This document shows positions 42,640-52,967 of a DNA stretch of 64,000 nucleotides, piece after piece. Origin of the DNA: Clavaria fumosa (taxonomy: Eukaryota > Basidiomycota > Agaricomycetes > Agaricales > Clavariaceae). The stretch spans positions 1,612,001 through 1,676,000 of the forward strand of contig OX637806.1 in the NCBI GenBank assembly GCA_951802425.1. Direction: 5' to 3'. How positions within the stretch are numbered: the stretch's first letter is position 1; each line of letters begins with the position of its first letter. The position numbers and the translations under genes were made by a program. The notes under the pieces were generated by a model. That model was not told the DNA's origin and ran no database searches. It saw only the letters and a program-made list of their open reading frames with translations.

Positions 42640-45600
42640 CTCGGAGTGCGAACGAACTTGAGGACAACAGAACAACAAAAGTTGCAGAGGAGAAACCAAA
42701 GAGGCGGAAGAGAGAGTTGACCCTAGCAGCTCACTTTGAGACTCTGACCACAGCTGAATGGGGAGGCGTTAAGGTCTTGATCAACTCAGGTTGTACCAAT
42801 TGTTTTATGGACCTGGCCTGGTGTAAGGAACTTGGACTGGAACCCGTCCCACTACAAAACCCGATCAAAGTGTACATGTGGACGGCTCGGCAAACAAGAA
42901 CGGACCGATCCGCTATGGTATCGACCTCCTGCTAATGATAGGGGACCACCAGGAGCGAATACACTTCTTGCTCGGAGCTGCCAAATCGCACAAAATCATT
43001 TTGGGGCATGACTGGCTGTCCAAACACAACCCCGAGATCGATTGGCCACTAGGCAAGGTTTCCTTCAAGCGCTGCCCCACAAGTTGCCACTTTGACCCAC
43101 ACCTCGTGAGTCCCTGGGCCTATCCTAAAGGCAGTATATGGGACAATGCGCTACAAACAACTATGGACATTCACTTTTCGGACTCTGGAGATATGCCTGA
43201 CTGGCCGCTGCTGTACCCAACGGTCTTTAGTGAGGCGAAGTGGGATGAGTTACCCAAACCACAACCTGATTTTGACATCAAGATCGAGTTTCGCGAGGAC
43301 CCAGGGCACTTATCCTCCAAATTGTACTCATTGACTAGGGAGGAAATGACAGAAATGAATAGGTGGATCGATGAGCAGCTGGCCTCAGGAAGGATAAGGC
43401 CCTCCAAATCCCCCTACACCAGCCTGTTCTTTTTCAAGCAAGAAAAGGACAAGCTCCGGCCCATCATCGATTACTCATGCCTCAACTCGTTTTTGATTAA
43501 GGACAAGTTCCCATTGCCGCGCATCCGCAACTGTGTAGACAAACTGCAAGGAGCCAGGATCTTTTCCAAGATTGATGCGAAGGGAGGGTTTCCATCGATG
43601 AGGTTGTGGGAAGGACACCAGGAGAGATGCGCCTTCTTGACATCGCGAGGTTTGTTCAAACCCACGGTAATGTGGTTTGGGCTCCAGAATGCTCCCGCAA
43701 CCTTCCAGAGATTTATGAACCATATCTTGAGAGAAGAAATTGCTGGCGGACATGTACTCACGTATATCGATGATGTCATTATCTTTGCGGACGAGCTCGT
43801 AACCCACCGTTACTGGATGGACCGAGTCCTGCAGAGGTTCTGCAACAATGGACTGTGCCTCCGACTGAGCAAGTGTGAGTTTGAGAGAGCAGAGGTATTC
43901 TACCTAGGGCTCAGGCTCTCGCACAACTGACTCGAGCATGACCCGGCCAAGGCGGAAGTAATCCGAAACTGGCCAGAGCCCCGAAATGTCAAGGAACTCC
44001 AACGTTTCCTGGGAATGGTCAACCACCTGCGGAGGTTCATCCCTAATCTGTCCTTGCGAGCCGAACCCCTGTTTAAGCTCACCGGTAACGTCCCCTGGTG
44101 CTGGCAGAGCGAACAGGTCGCAGCTTTCCTGGACGTGAAAGGAGCGCTCGTTTCAGCCCTGGTCCTTGCTCTACCCCAGGATACGGGTAGGTGGAAGGTA
44201 GAAACAGACGCTAGTAACCTCGCAACAGGTGGAGTTCTTTCCCAACAGCAGCCCGACGGGACCTGGAGACCAGTCGACTACATCTCTGAGGCCCTCACAG
44301 CAGCTGAAAAGAACTATGACGTCTATGACAAGGAACTCCTCGCGGTTATCAGAGCGTTGAGAGAGTGGAGAGCATATCTCATAGGAGTGGATGAAACCTT
44401 CGAGATATGGACCGACCATGCAAACTTGCAATACTTCAGAAAGCCCCAAAAACTGAAACCACAACAAATACACTGGTATGGAGAACTCCAGAATTTCGAC
44501 TTCGCGATCAAGTATCAGACCGGTAAGAGCAACACCAAAGCTGATACCCTCTCATGAAGACCCGACTACAGAGAGGCCGCCAAAGAAGATGCTCCCGTCC
44601 AAATGCTCCCCCCCAACATGGACATACGCACCAGCTTCACATCTGAAATGGAGACACTCCTCCAGAAAAAGAGTGCGGAACATGTCACCAAGCCCGTGGA
44701 AATCAACGACAGCTGGACGTGAGACTGCCTGGGATTGTGGTGGAGAAGTAGCACTGTATGGATACCCCCGGCCATCCGCGAGGTGGTACTCAACTATGAA
44801 CACGACCTCCCCATCGCGGGGCACCCCAGGATTAAGAAGATGAAGGCCGCGATGCTCAAAGCCTACTGGTGGCCCAAGATGGTAAAGGATGTGGAGAAAT
44901 ACATGTCTGGATGTGAAGGCTGTCAGAGAACCAAACCCGACCAAACCAAGCATGCCGCGCCCCTACACCCACACCCAGTCCCGAACGGTCCATGGTGGGC
45001 GATCAGCTGGGACATAGTAGGGCCGCTGCCACAGTCCCGTGGCTTTGACTCCATCCTTGTGATTGTCAACAAATTCACCAAGTGCACACTCATCGAAGCA
45101 ATCGGTTTCAACTTGACAAGTCTGGGAGCAGCAAGAATCCTCCGCAACCGAGTATTCCGAAACCATGGAATCCCCCAGAAGGTCGTCAGCGATCGTGGCC
45201 CGCAGTTCATCTCTCGATTCATGAAGGAGTTCTACCAGATGATTGGGATAAAGGCTAATCCGAGCACTGCCTTCCATCCCCAAACTGACGGACAAACAGA
45301 ACGGGTGAATCAGGAGATCGAGACCTACCTGCGGGAATATGTCGACCATCTCCAGGACGATTGGGCAGAGTGGTTAAGCACAGCGGAATTTGCGTTGAAT
45401 AACCGGGAACATTCCGCGACAGGCTACATGCCCTTCTTCCTGGACTATGGCCGACATCCCTGGAATGGAGGTATACACCCGCAGACGGAGGTGAACCCAG
45501 CTGCTGATGAGTGGATGGCAAAGTTGGAAGAGTCACGACGTGCTGCTAAAGAGGCCATGGAGGAAGCCGCGCTGGCAATGAAGAAAAGCTATGACAGCGG

Positions 45601-46081
45601 AAAACGACCCAGCCGCGAGTATGGGAAGGGAGACTTGGTTTGGCTCGACACACGAAATTTGAAAATGGACCACCCAAATAAGAAGCTTGACAACAAACGG
45701 GCTGGGCCTTTCGCCATCATCAAGAAAGTAGGACCAGCAGGATGTCACCTCAAACTACCCCCTGCTTGGCGCATTCACGATGTGTTCAACGAGCTTCTCC
45801 TGACCCCATTCATTCCCCCCTCTTTTGCCTCCCAGGCCCGACCTCCTCCGCCCCCTCCAACCATTGATGATGACCATTTAGAGTATGAGGTCGAAGAGAT
45901 CCTGGATGTGAAGAAAGTAGGACGAGGAGTGAAATACCTGGTAAAGTGGCTAGGCTACCCCATCGAAGAAAACACCTGGGAACCCTGCCAAAACCTCACC
46001 AACACTGCTATTCTCCTCCACGACTTCTTCCTCAAACACCTGGACAAAGCACGGCTAGCTGGTCGAGACGCCCAGCCTTGA
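42640..46081 (+). pseudogene. Pol of element D: protease, RT, RNase H, integrase, chromodomain
   Basis: Protease has VLINSGCTNCFMD, with the catalytic DSG changed to NSG. RT has KDKFPLPRIRNC, KIDAKGGF and an intact YIDDVII. RNase H has VETDASNLATGGVL, YDKELLAVIRAL and WTDHANLQYF. The integrase frame 44735-46081 has the HHCC finger (H..AGHPR, CEGCQRT), WDIVGPL, SDRGPQF and TDGQTERVNQE (complete D,D,E), and ends in a chromodomain YLVKWLGYPIEENTWEP. In-frame TGA codons at 43,928, 44,555 and 44,720 each stand where CGA (Arg) is plausible. Integrase-chromodomain is a 448-codon open frame. Confidence 0.9.
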
Positions 46082-46092
46082 GGGGGGGGCCA

Positions 46093-46671
46093 TGTCAGGA
46101 TCCATTACGTAAGCCACCCCCACTGAACTCCAGAGCACGCTAGGAACTCGCAAAGACGGAGGGGTACGCAATCACGTGATCGACCGCGACCAGACACCCA
46201 TCCGCGACCCTAACCCCACTCCCGCGACTCCCCTAAGTGACTACAGGCCAGCGATAAGCGCCCATCATGTGCCCCACACCCATGTTCCTTGCGACTTCCC
46301 ATGCTTTGCAATTCATGATGGAGGCGGATCAGCAATAATGCCTCTGACATTTCCATCAAACAATCTAACCTAAACAGGACTAATTGAGGCCTCCCCTCGG
46401 GCAGCCCAGACTGCACCAAGCATTCCTTCTGTCACCCTCCCCTCATTCGTGCCTCGCTGCTACCTTCCCTACTTGGTATCCCCTTTGCCTTATGTTACCT
46501 CCCCTATGTCGCGCGACTCAGAATGCGTAGCCTCGTTCCCCTTCCTATGACTCATTCCCTACACAGCCCCCCATCCCCAGTATATATAGTACCTTTGTAA
46601 TGTGTGTAGTTCCCTATGTTGAAATCGAGCTTCTTTCCCCTTCTCGCTTCTGAGAGGGACCTGGACTGACA
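46093..46671 (+). repeat. 3' LTR of element D (579 bp)
   Basis: Partner of 34741-35319. It directly follows the polypurine tract after the pol stop and is followed by the GCCTC target duplication and the rest of the copia-like gag. Confidence 0.95.
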
Positions 46672-47043
46672 GCCTCAGCGCCCAGCACTTCGCGCTAGAT
46701 CCCAGCACTGTCATGCGCTTGGTCACAACACCCTTGAGTGCCGCACCAAGAACATCGCTATGATGAAGAAACAAGTTGCAAAGAATGCCAAGGCCAAAAA
46801 GCAAGCCCACCTAGCCCGTACCATGCCGCTTCAGTCCTCTGCATCGCTCGCTTATCCTTTCCCCCCGTACGCACCACTCACCACGCCGCCGCCCACCGAT
46901 ACGTTTGTTGCTATGTTAGCCGATGCGACCGAGATGCACCGACGTGCCGCGCAATCCTCCAGGGACAAGAGGAGGCGTCATCACCCTCCTGCTGTCACCA
47001 CTGCCTCGACTTAGTTGCTTGTAGCTCTAGGCTTCAGGGGGAG

Positions 47044-47312
47044 TGTTGGAAATCAAAGCCAATAGCTAAAGTGCCTCTTTGATTGTGCCATACTGATGAA
47101 TCATTACTTGTACCACTAGCATAAATGCCTCACTGTAGCACTGCCACAGGGCATTGTGTATTTAGCTACAAGCGATGGAGCCAGAACTCCATCGGTTTGT
47201 AATCAGTACACCAAGCATCCGCCTTCACCGAGTGATCCCTCCTAAGCATCCTCGCTGTCCTTGCTCTCCACAAGGGGTGCCCTACAAACTGACTCGAACC
47301 ACAACTTCTACA
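47044..47312 (+). repeat. 3' LTR of the copia-like element
   Basis: Partner of 34198-34466, preceded by the purine tract GCTTCAGGGGGAG and followed by the TSD TAGTG. Confidence 0.9.
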
Positions 47313-47817
47313 TAGTGTTAATGCGTTGATTGTATTTCCGAGATCGGCAACACACTTTGCATGTTCCGCACAGAGACTGCAGACATGTCCCCCACGGTAC
47401 ATTCCCATTCCTCACCACCGCACGCACCGACGTTGTGCACACTGTGCGTACCGCCGTCGGCAGGGCGGCACTCCCCGCCCCCACACGCGTGCGTGTGTGC
47501 GATGTGGTGCTGGCGCTGCCACAGCGCTGGTCGCGGGCGGCCGGCCTTGGGGAACCGGGAGGTGCAATGCACAGGAGGGCAGGGAGGCAGGAGCGAGGGG
47601 CCGGCTCAGCTGCGCTGGGCCTGGGACTGGCGTCGCCCCCACCGTCTCCTTCGTTCTTAGCGGCGACGGCGGTGGCAGCACATAGGCAATCCTGTTGAAA
47701 GGGCCTCTGTTGGTGGGAAGCAGCCAAAGAGTTCGGTTATGCCACACGGCAGCAGTCATGATGGTGCGTGGCCATCAGTGGGTGGGAAGCAGCCCAAGAG
47801 CTCTATAACACAGACTG

Positions 47818-48049
47818 TGATGGTAATCAAGCTACAAACTTACGTAATCGTCTTGCCTTTTTAGTTGTGCCCTTTTACGCTGCCACAGCTCAGTCTGTAC
47901 TACGACTGAGCTGTGAGTAATTTTGATTTTCACCTGTGATCTCACATTTTCTGATATCCAAATGTAGAACGGAGATCCCTTAGGTAGTTTGAAACACAGT
48001 CTGTACTACGACTGAGCTAACGGAGATCCCTTAGCCTTAATTTCTTTAG
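47818..48049. mobile_element. 231-bp insertion of unknown type in the inverted locus
   Basis: Absent from the otherwise matching sequence near 32,745. AGACTG occurs on both sides, which could be a target duplication. Inside, AGCTCAGTCTGTACTACGAC with its palindromic partner occurs twice and AACGGAGATCCCTTAG occurs twice. No coding capacity. Confidence 0.55.
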
Positions 48050-48303
48050 ACTGAGTAGTGGGTTCCTCACACAATAGCCATCCAGTAATGACTTTATACT
48101 TACTTGACAATGTTTTCCGGCTCTTCACTGTCATCCACGATGTGGATTCTATAGCCTGTGTCCATTGCTCAGAACGATGAGCTCGAGTTCACACGGTTGA
48201 CGAAAGGACAATGTGACCAGCTGCCGCATTGGGAAGGCAGTGCCACTGCCTTCCCACAGTGTGGGAAGAGGCCCGTGCACAAATGCAGGTTGAACATTAC
48301 AAT

Positions 48304-49282
48304 TGGGGACGGGCAATCCCCACTAAGAGCGCGTGACGCTTACATAAGCAAAAATGCGCCTAAGCCCTTGATTTCACTGACCCAAAGATATTTTACTCTC
48401 TCCTCAGTCAATTCTGAAGCATTTGGCATGGGATTTTTTGTAAACACAGACTCTTTTATATGTAGATTACAGGAAAAATACAGACATAATTCAAAACATC
48501 TCCACTCATGTACAATTACAGCAGAAACATAAGGGGTCATGACATAAAACATTGTACCTATCACAGGGCATACTTCTAGTCCCCCAGATTGTCTGTCCCT
48601 CCAATAACAAAGTCTTCACTTGTGAAAATGGTATAATAGTGCTTACCTAGGTGTTCCAAAGCTCCAAATTCTTCCCCCCAGGTACACAAGGTCCCCTAAG
48701 GTGACAGAAGGATGAAATTGGCCTGAAATGCAGAGAAAACAGTAAATTAAATGATAAGATAGGTAAATATGAAGTTTGGGAGGCTTAAGTTGTAACCTAG
48801 ATTGCACACAAAGTGCACACAGAGTGTTTGAAAGTGGGGGGAGAATGAGAGCCAGAGAATGAGGCCACAGAAACCTGCAGGAAACCTTGCAGTGTGTGCG
48901 CACAGCCACTGATTACATAAGCGCACAAGTCCAGCATTGCCAAATCTGTGGGCCTCATAGAGCCTTCTACACACATTTTGGAGCTTACTTTTGCTGAGAG
49001 GAAATATTCAGAAATATTATTTGAACATTTTGTTCAAGATGGAATTTTTTAAAATGTCTTTGTTGTTTAGATAGCAACACTATCTCAATAAATAGGGCAT
49101 TTTTCGAAAATCCATCTTGAACAAAAGTTTTTGAATTTAATTTCAGACATCTTTTACACTCAAAGTTTTCTTGTAGCTGTTGTGTGGAAGGCTCTATACT
49201 AAGATGTGTTTTTGGGTCAGAGCCTTAGAGGCAGAATGCTTATATAAGCGTCATGCACTCTTAGTGGGGATTGCCCGTCCCC
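48304..49282. mobile_element. Non-autonomous TIR transposon (979 bp, 45-bp TIR, 7-8-bp TSD)
   Basis: TIRs GGGGACGGGCAATCCCCACT... (48305-48349) and 49238-49282 match at 42 of 45 bases. ATTACAAT flanks both ends (48296-48303, 49283-49290), and the empty site near 19,255 has it once. An 8-bp duplication fits hAT-like elements; a 7-bp reading is also possible because the extra T/A is ambiguous. No transposase is encoded. A hairpin MITE (48962-49193) lies inside. Confidence 0.8.
48962..49193. mobile_element. Hairpin MITE, copy 3
   Basis: GCCTTCTACACACATTTTGG at the left and TGTTGTGTGGAAGGC at the right, with inner arms TTCAAGATGGAATTTTT/AAAATCCATCTTGAA and a GATAGCAACACTATC centre. Same layout as the copies at 17,865 and 18,238. 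Confidence 0.7.
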
Positions 49283-49563
49283 ATTACAATATGAGGGTGG
49301 GGTGCTAACAAGTAGATTCATGGAGAGCTATTGAAGGTGATAACGGCAGGTAAGAGGAAATGCATATTTGGCCCTTCCTTAGTGGGCATGACCGCATTCG
49401 GTCACGCCCACTAAGTAGTGGCCCACTGTGGGAACCCAGGGTGGCAGGCGTTGCCCCACTTTGTGTGACTGAACCCTTCCAAATGCTGTACTGGCCACGT
49501 GATTTGGGATTCCATCAGCGCCCGCCAATTGCTGGCCACACATCAGCCCCATTGTTTGCGACC

Positions 49564-50705
49564 ATGTCCAGCGCTTCTAGCAAGAGCTTTCTGAATAGTC
49601 AGTCCTTTGTACTTCCGTCAGCTTATTCCAACCTAACTGTTCTATAGTAAAAATTCTCCCAATTATCGTCTTTAGCATCTTTGTCGCCATCACCAGCAAG
49701 TTCCTTTGGTGGCATGTCATACAATCTGGAACCAGTGCCAAGCTGTTGGAACAATGCTCTGCTTCAAACCCTACCTCACCTTACGACTTCCCGCGGACAG
49801 GGCTCAGTCTCCTTAACCGTACCTTTTGCGTTGTTGTCACCCTCTTCCACTCTGTCCTCGATTCCGACGACTACAAGCAGTTCATTACCTACTTCCTCTA
49901 TTCTTTCAGTTATGTGGCCATTATTCCAAGCATCGAAGCGGCCCGTCACGGTGTCCCTTCAAGGATCGCGTATCCGCTCATCATCGGACTCCTCAACCAG
50001 ACCCTAGGCGTAGCATTCGTCATGCCAATCTATCTCATGTTTCTTATCAACACCGGCACGGCCAGCCTCCACTCCCGCCAATCCAATGACTATCGCGGCA
50101 AGATCGATCAAGGACAGGCAGAGGCGCTCTTCTTCGGTTTCATCCTCGGATACATCATCCCCACCTTTTGTCTTGTCGGTTTCAGGCACCCGTACGCGAC
50201 AGTCGTGTGGCAGTTCGCGCCTCTGTTGGTTTACCTCTCCCAACGCCTGCACCTGTACTTCCGGCCGTCTTCACTCGTCCCACAGTCCGGCTACCGCACC
50301 GTGCAAGCGACGTACGTGACCGCCTTTATTCTCTCCGCGCTCGCGCATTCGACGTTCGTCTGGCCGCTGCTCTTGCTCGAACCGCGCACGCTCGTCCGCC
50401 TCTTCCTGCCCTCTCTTTCGGTGCTCCACCCACATACAACGACGCTCGCGGAAGGCGCGGTTGACTTCCTCAAATGGGACGCCACCCTCGCATTCCTCGG
50501 GAGCGCGCTCGCCGTCCTCTGGTTTGCACGGAATGGCGTCGAGTCGTTGTGGATCATAGTCTGGCTCATCACGTGTACCTTCACATTTGGTCCTGGTGCC
50601 GCCATCGCCGGGCTATGGATGTGGAGGGAGAAAGAGTTGAACGGTGCTCAAGTGGAGGAGCGGACAAATGTCGTGGCGGGCGTCAGAGAGAAGAGGGAGG
50701 ATTGA
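49564..50705 (+). CDS. Multi-pass membrane protein, fungal, function unknown
   Basis: Two exons: 49564-49597 and 49648-50705, joined over a 50-nt intron with GTCAGT donor, CTAAC branch site and TAG acceptor; together about 363 codons. The splice brings KILPIIVFSIFVAITSKFL into frame as the first membrane helix. At least six further hydrophobic segments follow (for example SYVAIIPSIEAARHG context, IIGLLNQTLGVAFVMPIYL, FFGFILGYIIPTF, ATLAFLGSALAVLWF, WIIVWLITCTFTFGPGAAI), and the C-terminus is charged and cytosolic-looking. It resembles fungal membrane proteins of unknown role; I do not assign a substrate. The start lies only about 120 bp from the end of repeat DNA, with CACGTGAT at 49496. Confidence 0.75.
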
Positions 50706-51010
50706 TTGTTGGCGTTTGAGAAATTTCTTGTCACTCATTCTCTTTGCCGTGCGTACATGTACAAGACTGATCGGTTCTCTACATCTCAGTTCACCACTAT
50801 AAGATCCAGCACGATCTGGAATTCTCTTGATAAGATGCATTTTGTTTGGCACAGACTTGTTCTATCGTGATGTTGAGACTGCTGCTCAATTTCGTGGGCC
50901 ATGGTTTTCATGGGCATGGTCCTCATCCGCTCAACGCCGCCACTAATCTGCTCTGACTTCACGAGTTTAGCATGAAGAAGCGCGAGCCGGGGACTACATT
51001 TGCGATTTCA
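50706..51010. other. Convergent intergenic region
   Basis: About 300 bp between the stops of two convergent genes. It must contain both 3' ends. No canonical AATAAA is seen. No other feature recognised. Confidence 0.6.
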
Positions 51011-52863
51011 TTACATCTCCTTCATCGCCGTCCAGAACGCCGCTTTATACACGTAGGAGAGCATTCCCTGCGGATTGCTCGCGTAGGTCGTGTCAATTGT
51101 GCGTTCGTCCTAAATGTCACGGAAGAAGCAGTCGCATTTTCAGTGATCCTGTTCGAGACAATAAAGCGACGCTCACGGCTATCCTGAACCCGATTGACTG
51201 TGCAGCCACCTTTACCTCCTGGAGGTCGAGCTCAACGGACGGGTCGTTCGTGCAATTATTCTCAAAATGCCATAACAATGGACCTTCGTGTATACAACAT
51301 GTGTGGGAAGCTTACGCAACCACCGCGCAAAGACACCTAGAAAACGCACCAATGTTGATCCAGATTCCGCCGGGCGCGAGAATGCGGTGTATAATGCGAA
51401 GGTAGTTGACGACATTTTTTGCCTGTGGTAACGAAGGGGTTGATATGCGGAACGAGTTGGCACAGGCCACACTAAAGGCGGGAAGAAAGCGGCTCACGGT
51501 GTCCAGGAAGAAGCACGTCAAGATCGCGTCCCACGGGCCAAAGTGGGGCTCTTGACTGTCGCCGTCATGGATTCCGCCATATATCTCCTCAAAATCACCT
51601 GCCGGCATGGCGAAGAAAAGCATATCAGCAGATGCGCAGAAATAGTCAGTCCTCGCTCACCCGCGACTAGGGAGAAATCCGAGCCGGCGGGCAGACTAGA
51701 CGGGAGAATGTCTGGAATGCGGACTGCGCGCAGCATGGCTTCGCGGTTCCTGATGTTTGAGAAGGAGTGGATATACGGAAAGATCGTGTATTCATTGACT
51801 GCGTGTGTACTAGATATGAACTCGTCATCCAATCTGCCGACACAGTTCTAGGCGCCGTACCGATTGAGAATAAGATACGAGGCTAGGAGCATATAATGGG
51901 AGAACTCGTTCCCTTGACAAGAAAACCCTGTTTGTATTGCTTCAACTTACCTGCAGAACCAATAACGACAGGAAACGCCTACCGAGAGAGGCGACATCGA
52001 AAGCAAGACGGCATAGTCCGGCCCCGGGTACGAGCACCCGCAGGAGTTTTCTGTGCTGAGGCTCAGCAGCACGGTGAGCCAATCGGTGGCCAAAAACTGA
52101 CCGTTTCTCGGGTGGGACTTCCGAGAAGTGCGCGATTAGCGCGTCTTTCATGGGCCCATAACATGCCTCTCGCTCTTTAGTACCCTAGTCCATACATCCG
52201 CCCGTCCATCGTCAACTAATGCCAGCGCTGGCCGAGCGGACGCTGAGACACACCTCCTCGCTCCAATCGCGCACAAATTGCTTCAGTGTGCTCCGCAGCT
52301 TGTCCATGTCGGACTCGGTAGGTTGATATCGGCGCTGTGGTGCTGCTACATGTCCGACCCGCGTGTGCAGTGTGTGTGAATGGGTATGGCTGGGAGATCG
52401 CCCGTGCCCTTGCGCTGCCGGCAACTCTTGTGCGGGAGAATCCTGAACAATTTTTTGTGCACCATGCGAAGTGTCACGGTTATCGTTACTGTCGTCACCG
52501 AGATGACTCTCATCCTCGGCATGTGCGTCATGGAGGTCGTGTCCAAAGATTTCTGGATTAGCAATGATGAGCTCTATGAAGTTGGCGTTCCTCTGGATGG
52601 CCATGTCCACGTCAGCCAGCTTCTGCCTGTGACCTAGGCGGTTCAGGAGTTCTTGGTCCTCCTGTGGGAGACCGCACAGGTCTTTCCGACGCCGGTTGTT
52701 CACCGCTAGCTACAAAGACGGAAGCTCAAGCTGAGCTAGCCGCCTCGGGAACGTTCGAATGAGTGAATTAGACGCGTACTGAATGCTGAGAGTAGTTCCT
52801 GAAGGCCGCAATCACATTTTTGAAATGGACCCGCTCCTCCTCGATTTCGGCCGCCCTCGACAT
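51011..52863 (-). CDS. Carnosine N-methyltransferase-like protein (N2227 family)
   Basis: Nine exons on the minus strand: 52863-52780, 52709-52254, 52172-51983, 51927-51861, 51809-51661, 51598-51498, 51422-51350, 51283-51177, 51109-51011. All introns have GT..AG and the sum is exactly 442 codons (441 residues). Family landmarks appear in order: EEERVHFKNVIAAFRNYS, NNRRRKD, LLRVLVPGAGLCRLAFDVA (SAM-binding motif I), CQGNEFSHYMLLAS, VNEYTIFPYIHSFSN, LPAGSDFSLVAGDF, AILTCFFLDTAKN, LAPGGIWINIGPLLWHF and VYKAAFWTAMKEM at the C-terminus. N2227 proteins methylate carnosine or related His-containing substrates using S-adenosylmethionine. The usual GLGRLA is GLCRLA here. Substrate in this fungus is inferred. 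Confidence 0.9.
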
Positions 52864-52967
52864 GGTCGGGAAGATGTTGTAGTAAAATATGCACATGCAC
52901 TGACCGATGACTGCGTTTGAGATGCGCCATCATATTTGTAGCTGGCAAAGGAACCTTTCTTGTAGAT

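Larger units (their letters stand above)
34741..46671 (+). mobile_element. Ty3/gypsy chromodomain element D with two LTRs, TSD GCCTC
   Basis: LTRs 34741-35319 and 46093-46671 (579 bp each) are flanked by GCCTC (34736-34740, 46672-46676). GAGGGGGGGG precedes the 3' LTR as a polypurine tract. The internal order is gag, protease, RT, RNase H, integrase, chromodomain. LTR element E interrupts the 5' part of the gag region. Without E the element is about 6.6 kb. It sits inside the copia-like gag. Confidence 0.95.
34498..47014 (+). pseudogene. Gag of the copia-like element, split by element D
   Basis: ATG 34498 starts MSNPALSQQERFENSLNR, FNTFPNVKTWIIKAL, a stop, then an acidic segment with LLEQKVATPASAPTPTQQP at 34,740. 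It resumes at 46,672 (one GCCTC duplication removed) with a zinc knuckle (CHALGHNTLECRTKN; the first Cys of C-x2-C appears lost) and a Lys/Arg-rich tail ending at 47,014. No protease, integrase or RT follows, so gag is the only product. One internal stop makes this copy defective. Confidence 0.65.
34198..47312 (+). mobile_element. Gag-only copia-like LTR element (TSD TAGTG), host of gypsy element D
   Basis: LTRs 34198-34466 and 47044-47312 (TGTTGGAAAT...TTCTACA, 269 bp) are nearly identical and flanked by TAGTG (34193-34197, 47313-47317). A purine tract (CAGGGGGAG) precedes the 3' LTR. Excluding element D the internal region is only about 0.64 kb and encodes just gag. The TGTTGGAAAT start is common in Ty1/copia LTRs. 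It is therefore a short non-autonomous element that would depend on enzymes encoded elsewhere. Confidence 0.85.
47313..49441. repeat. Inverted copy of the T1 host locus, lacking T1
   Basis: 47,333-48,152 is the reverse complement of 32,659-33,140 plus a 231-bp insertion; 48,153-49,441 is the reverse complement of 19,100-19,383 plus a 979-bp insertion. The two halves join at TA (about 48,152), where T1 sits in the other copy. It includes a fragment of the UCH pseudogene (47,330-47,400). Confidence 0.8.

Noticed and set aside
47326..47759. Several overlapping frames in all directions at 47.3-47.8 kb
   Set aside because: GC-rich shadow frames of the duplicated locus; only the short UCH-like segment has a recognisable motif.
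1..49440. Classical RIP by CpA-to-TpA change as the cause of decay
   Set aside because: The LTR comparisons show changes mostly at CpG, not CpA, and GC content of the elements stays near that of the genes.
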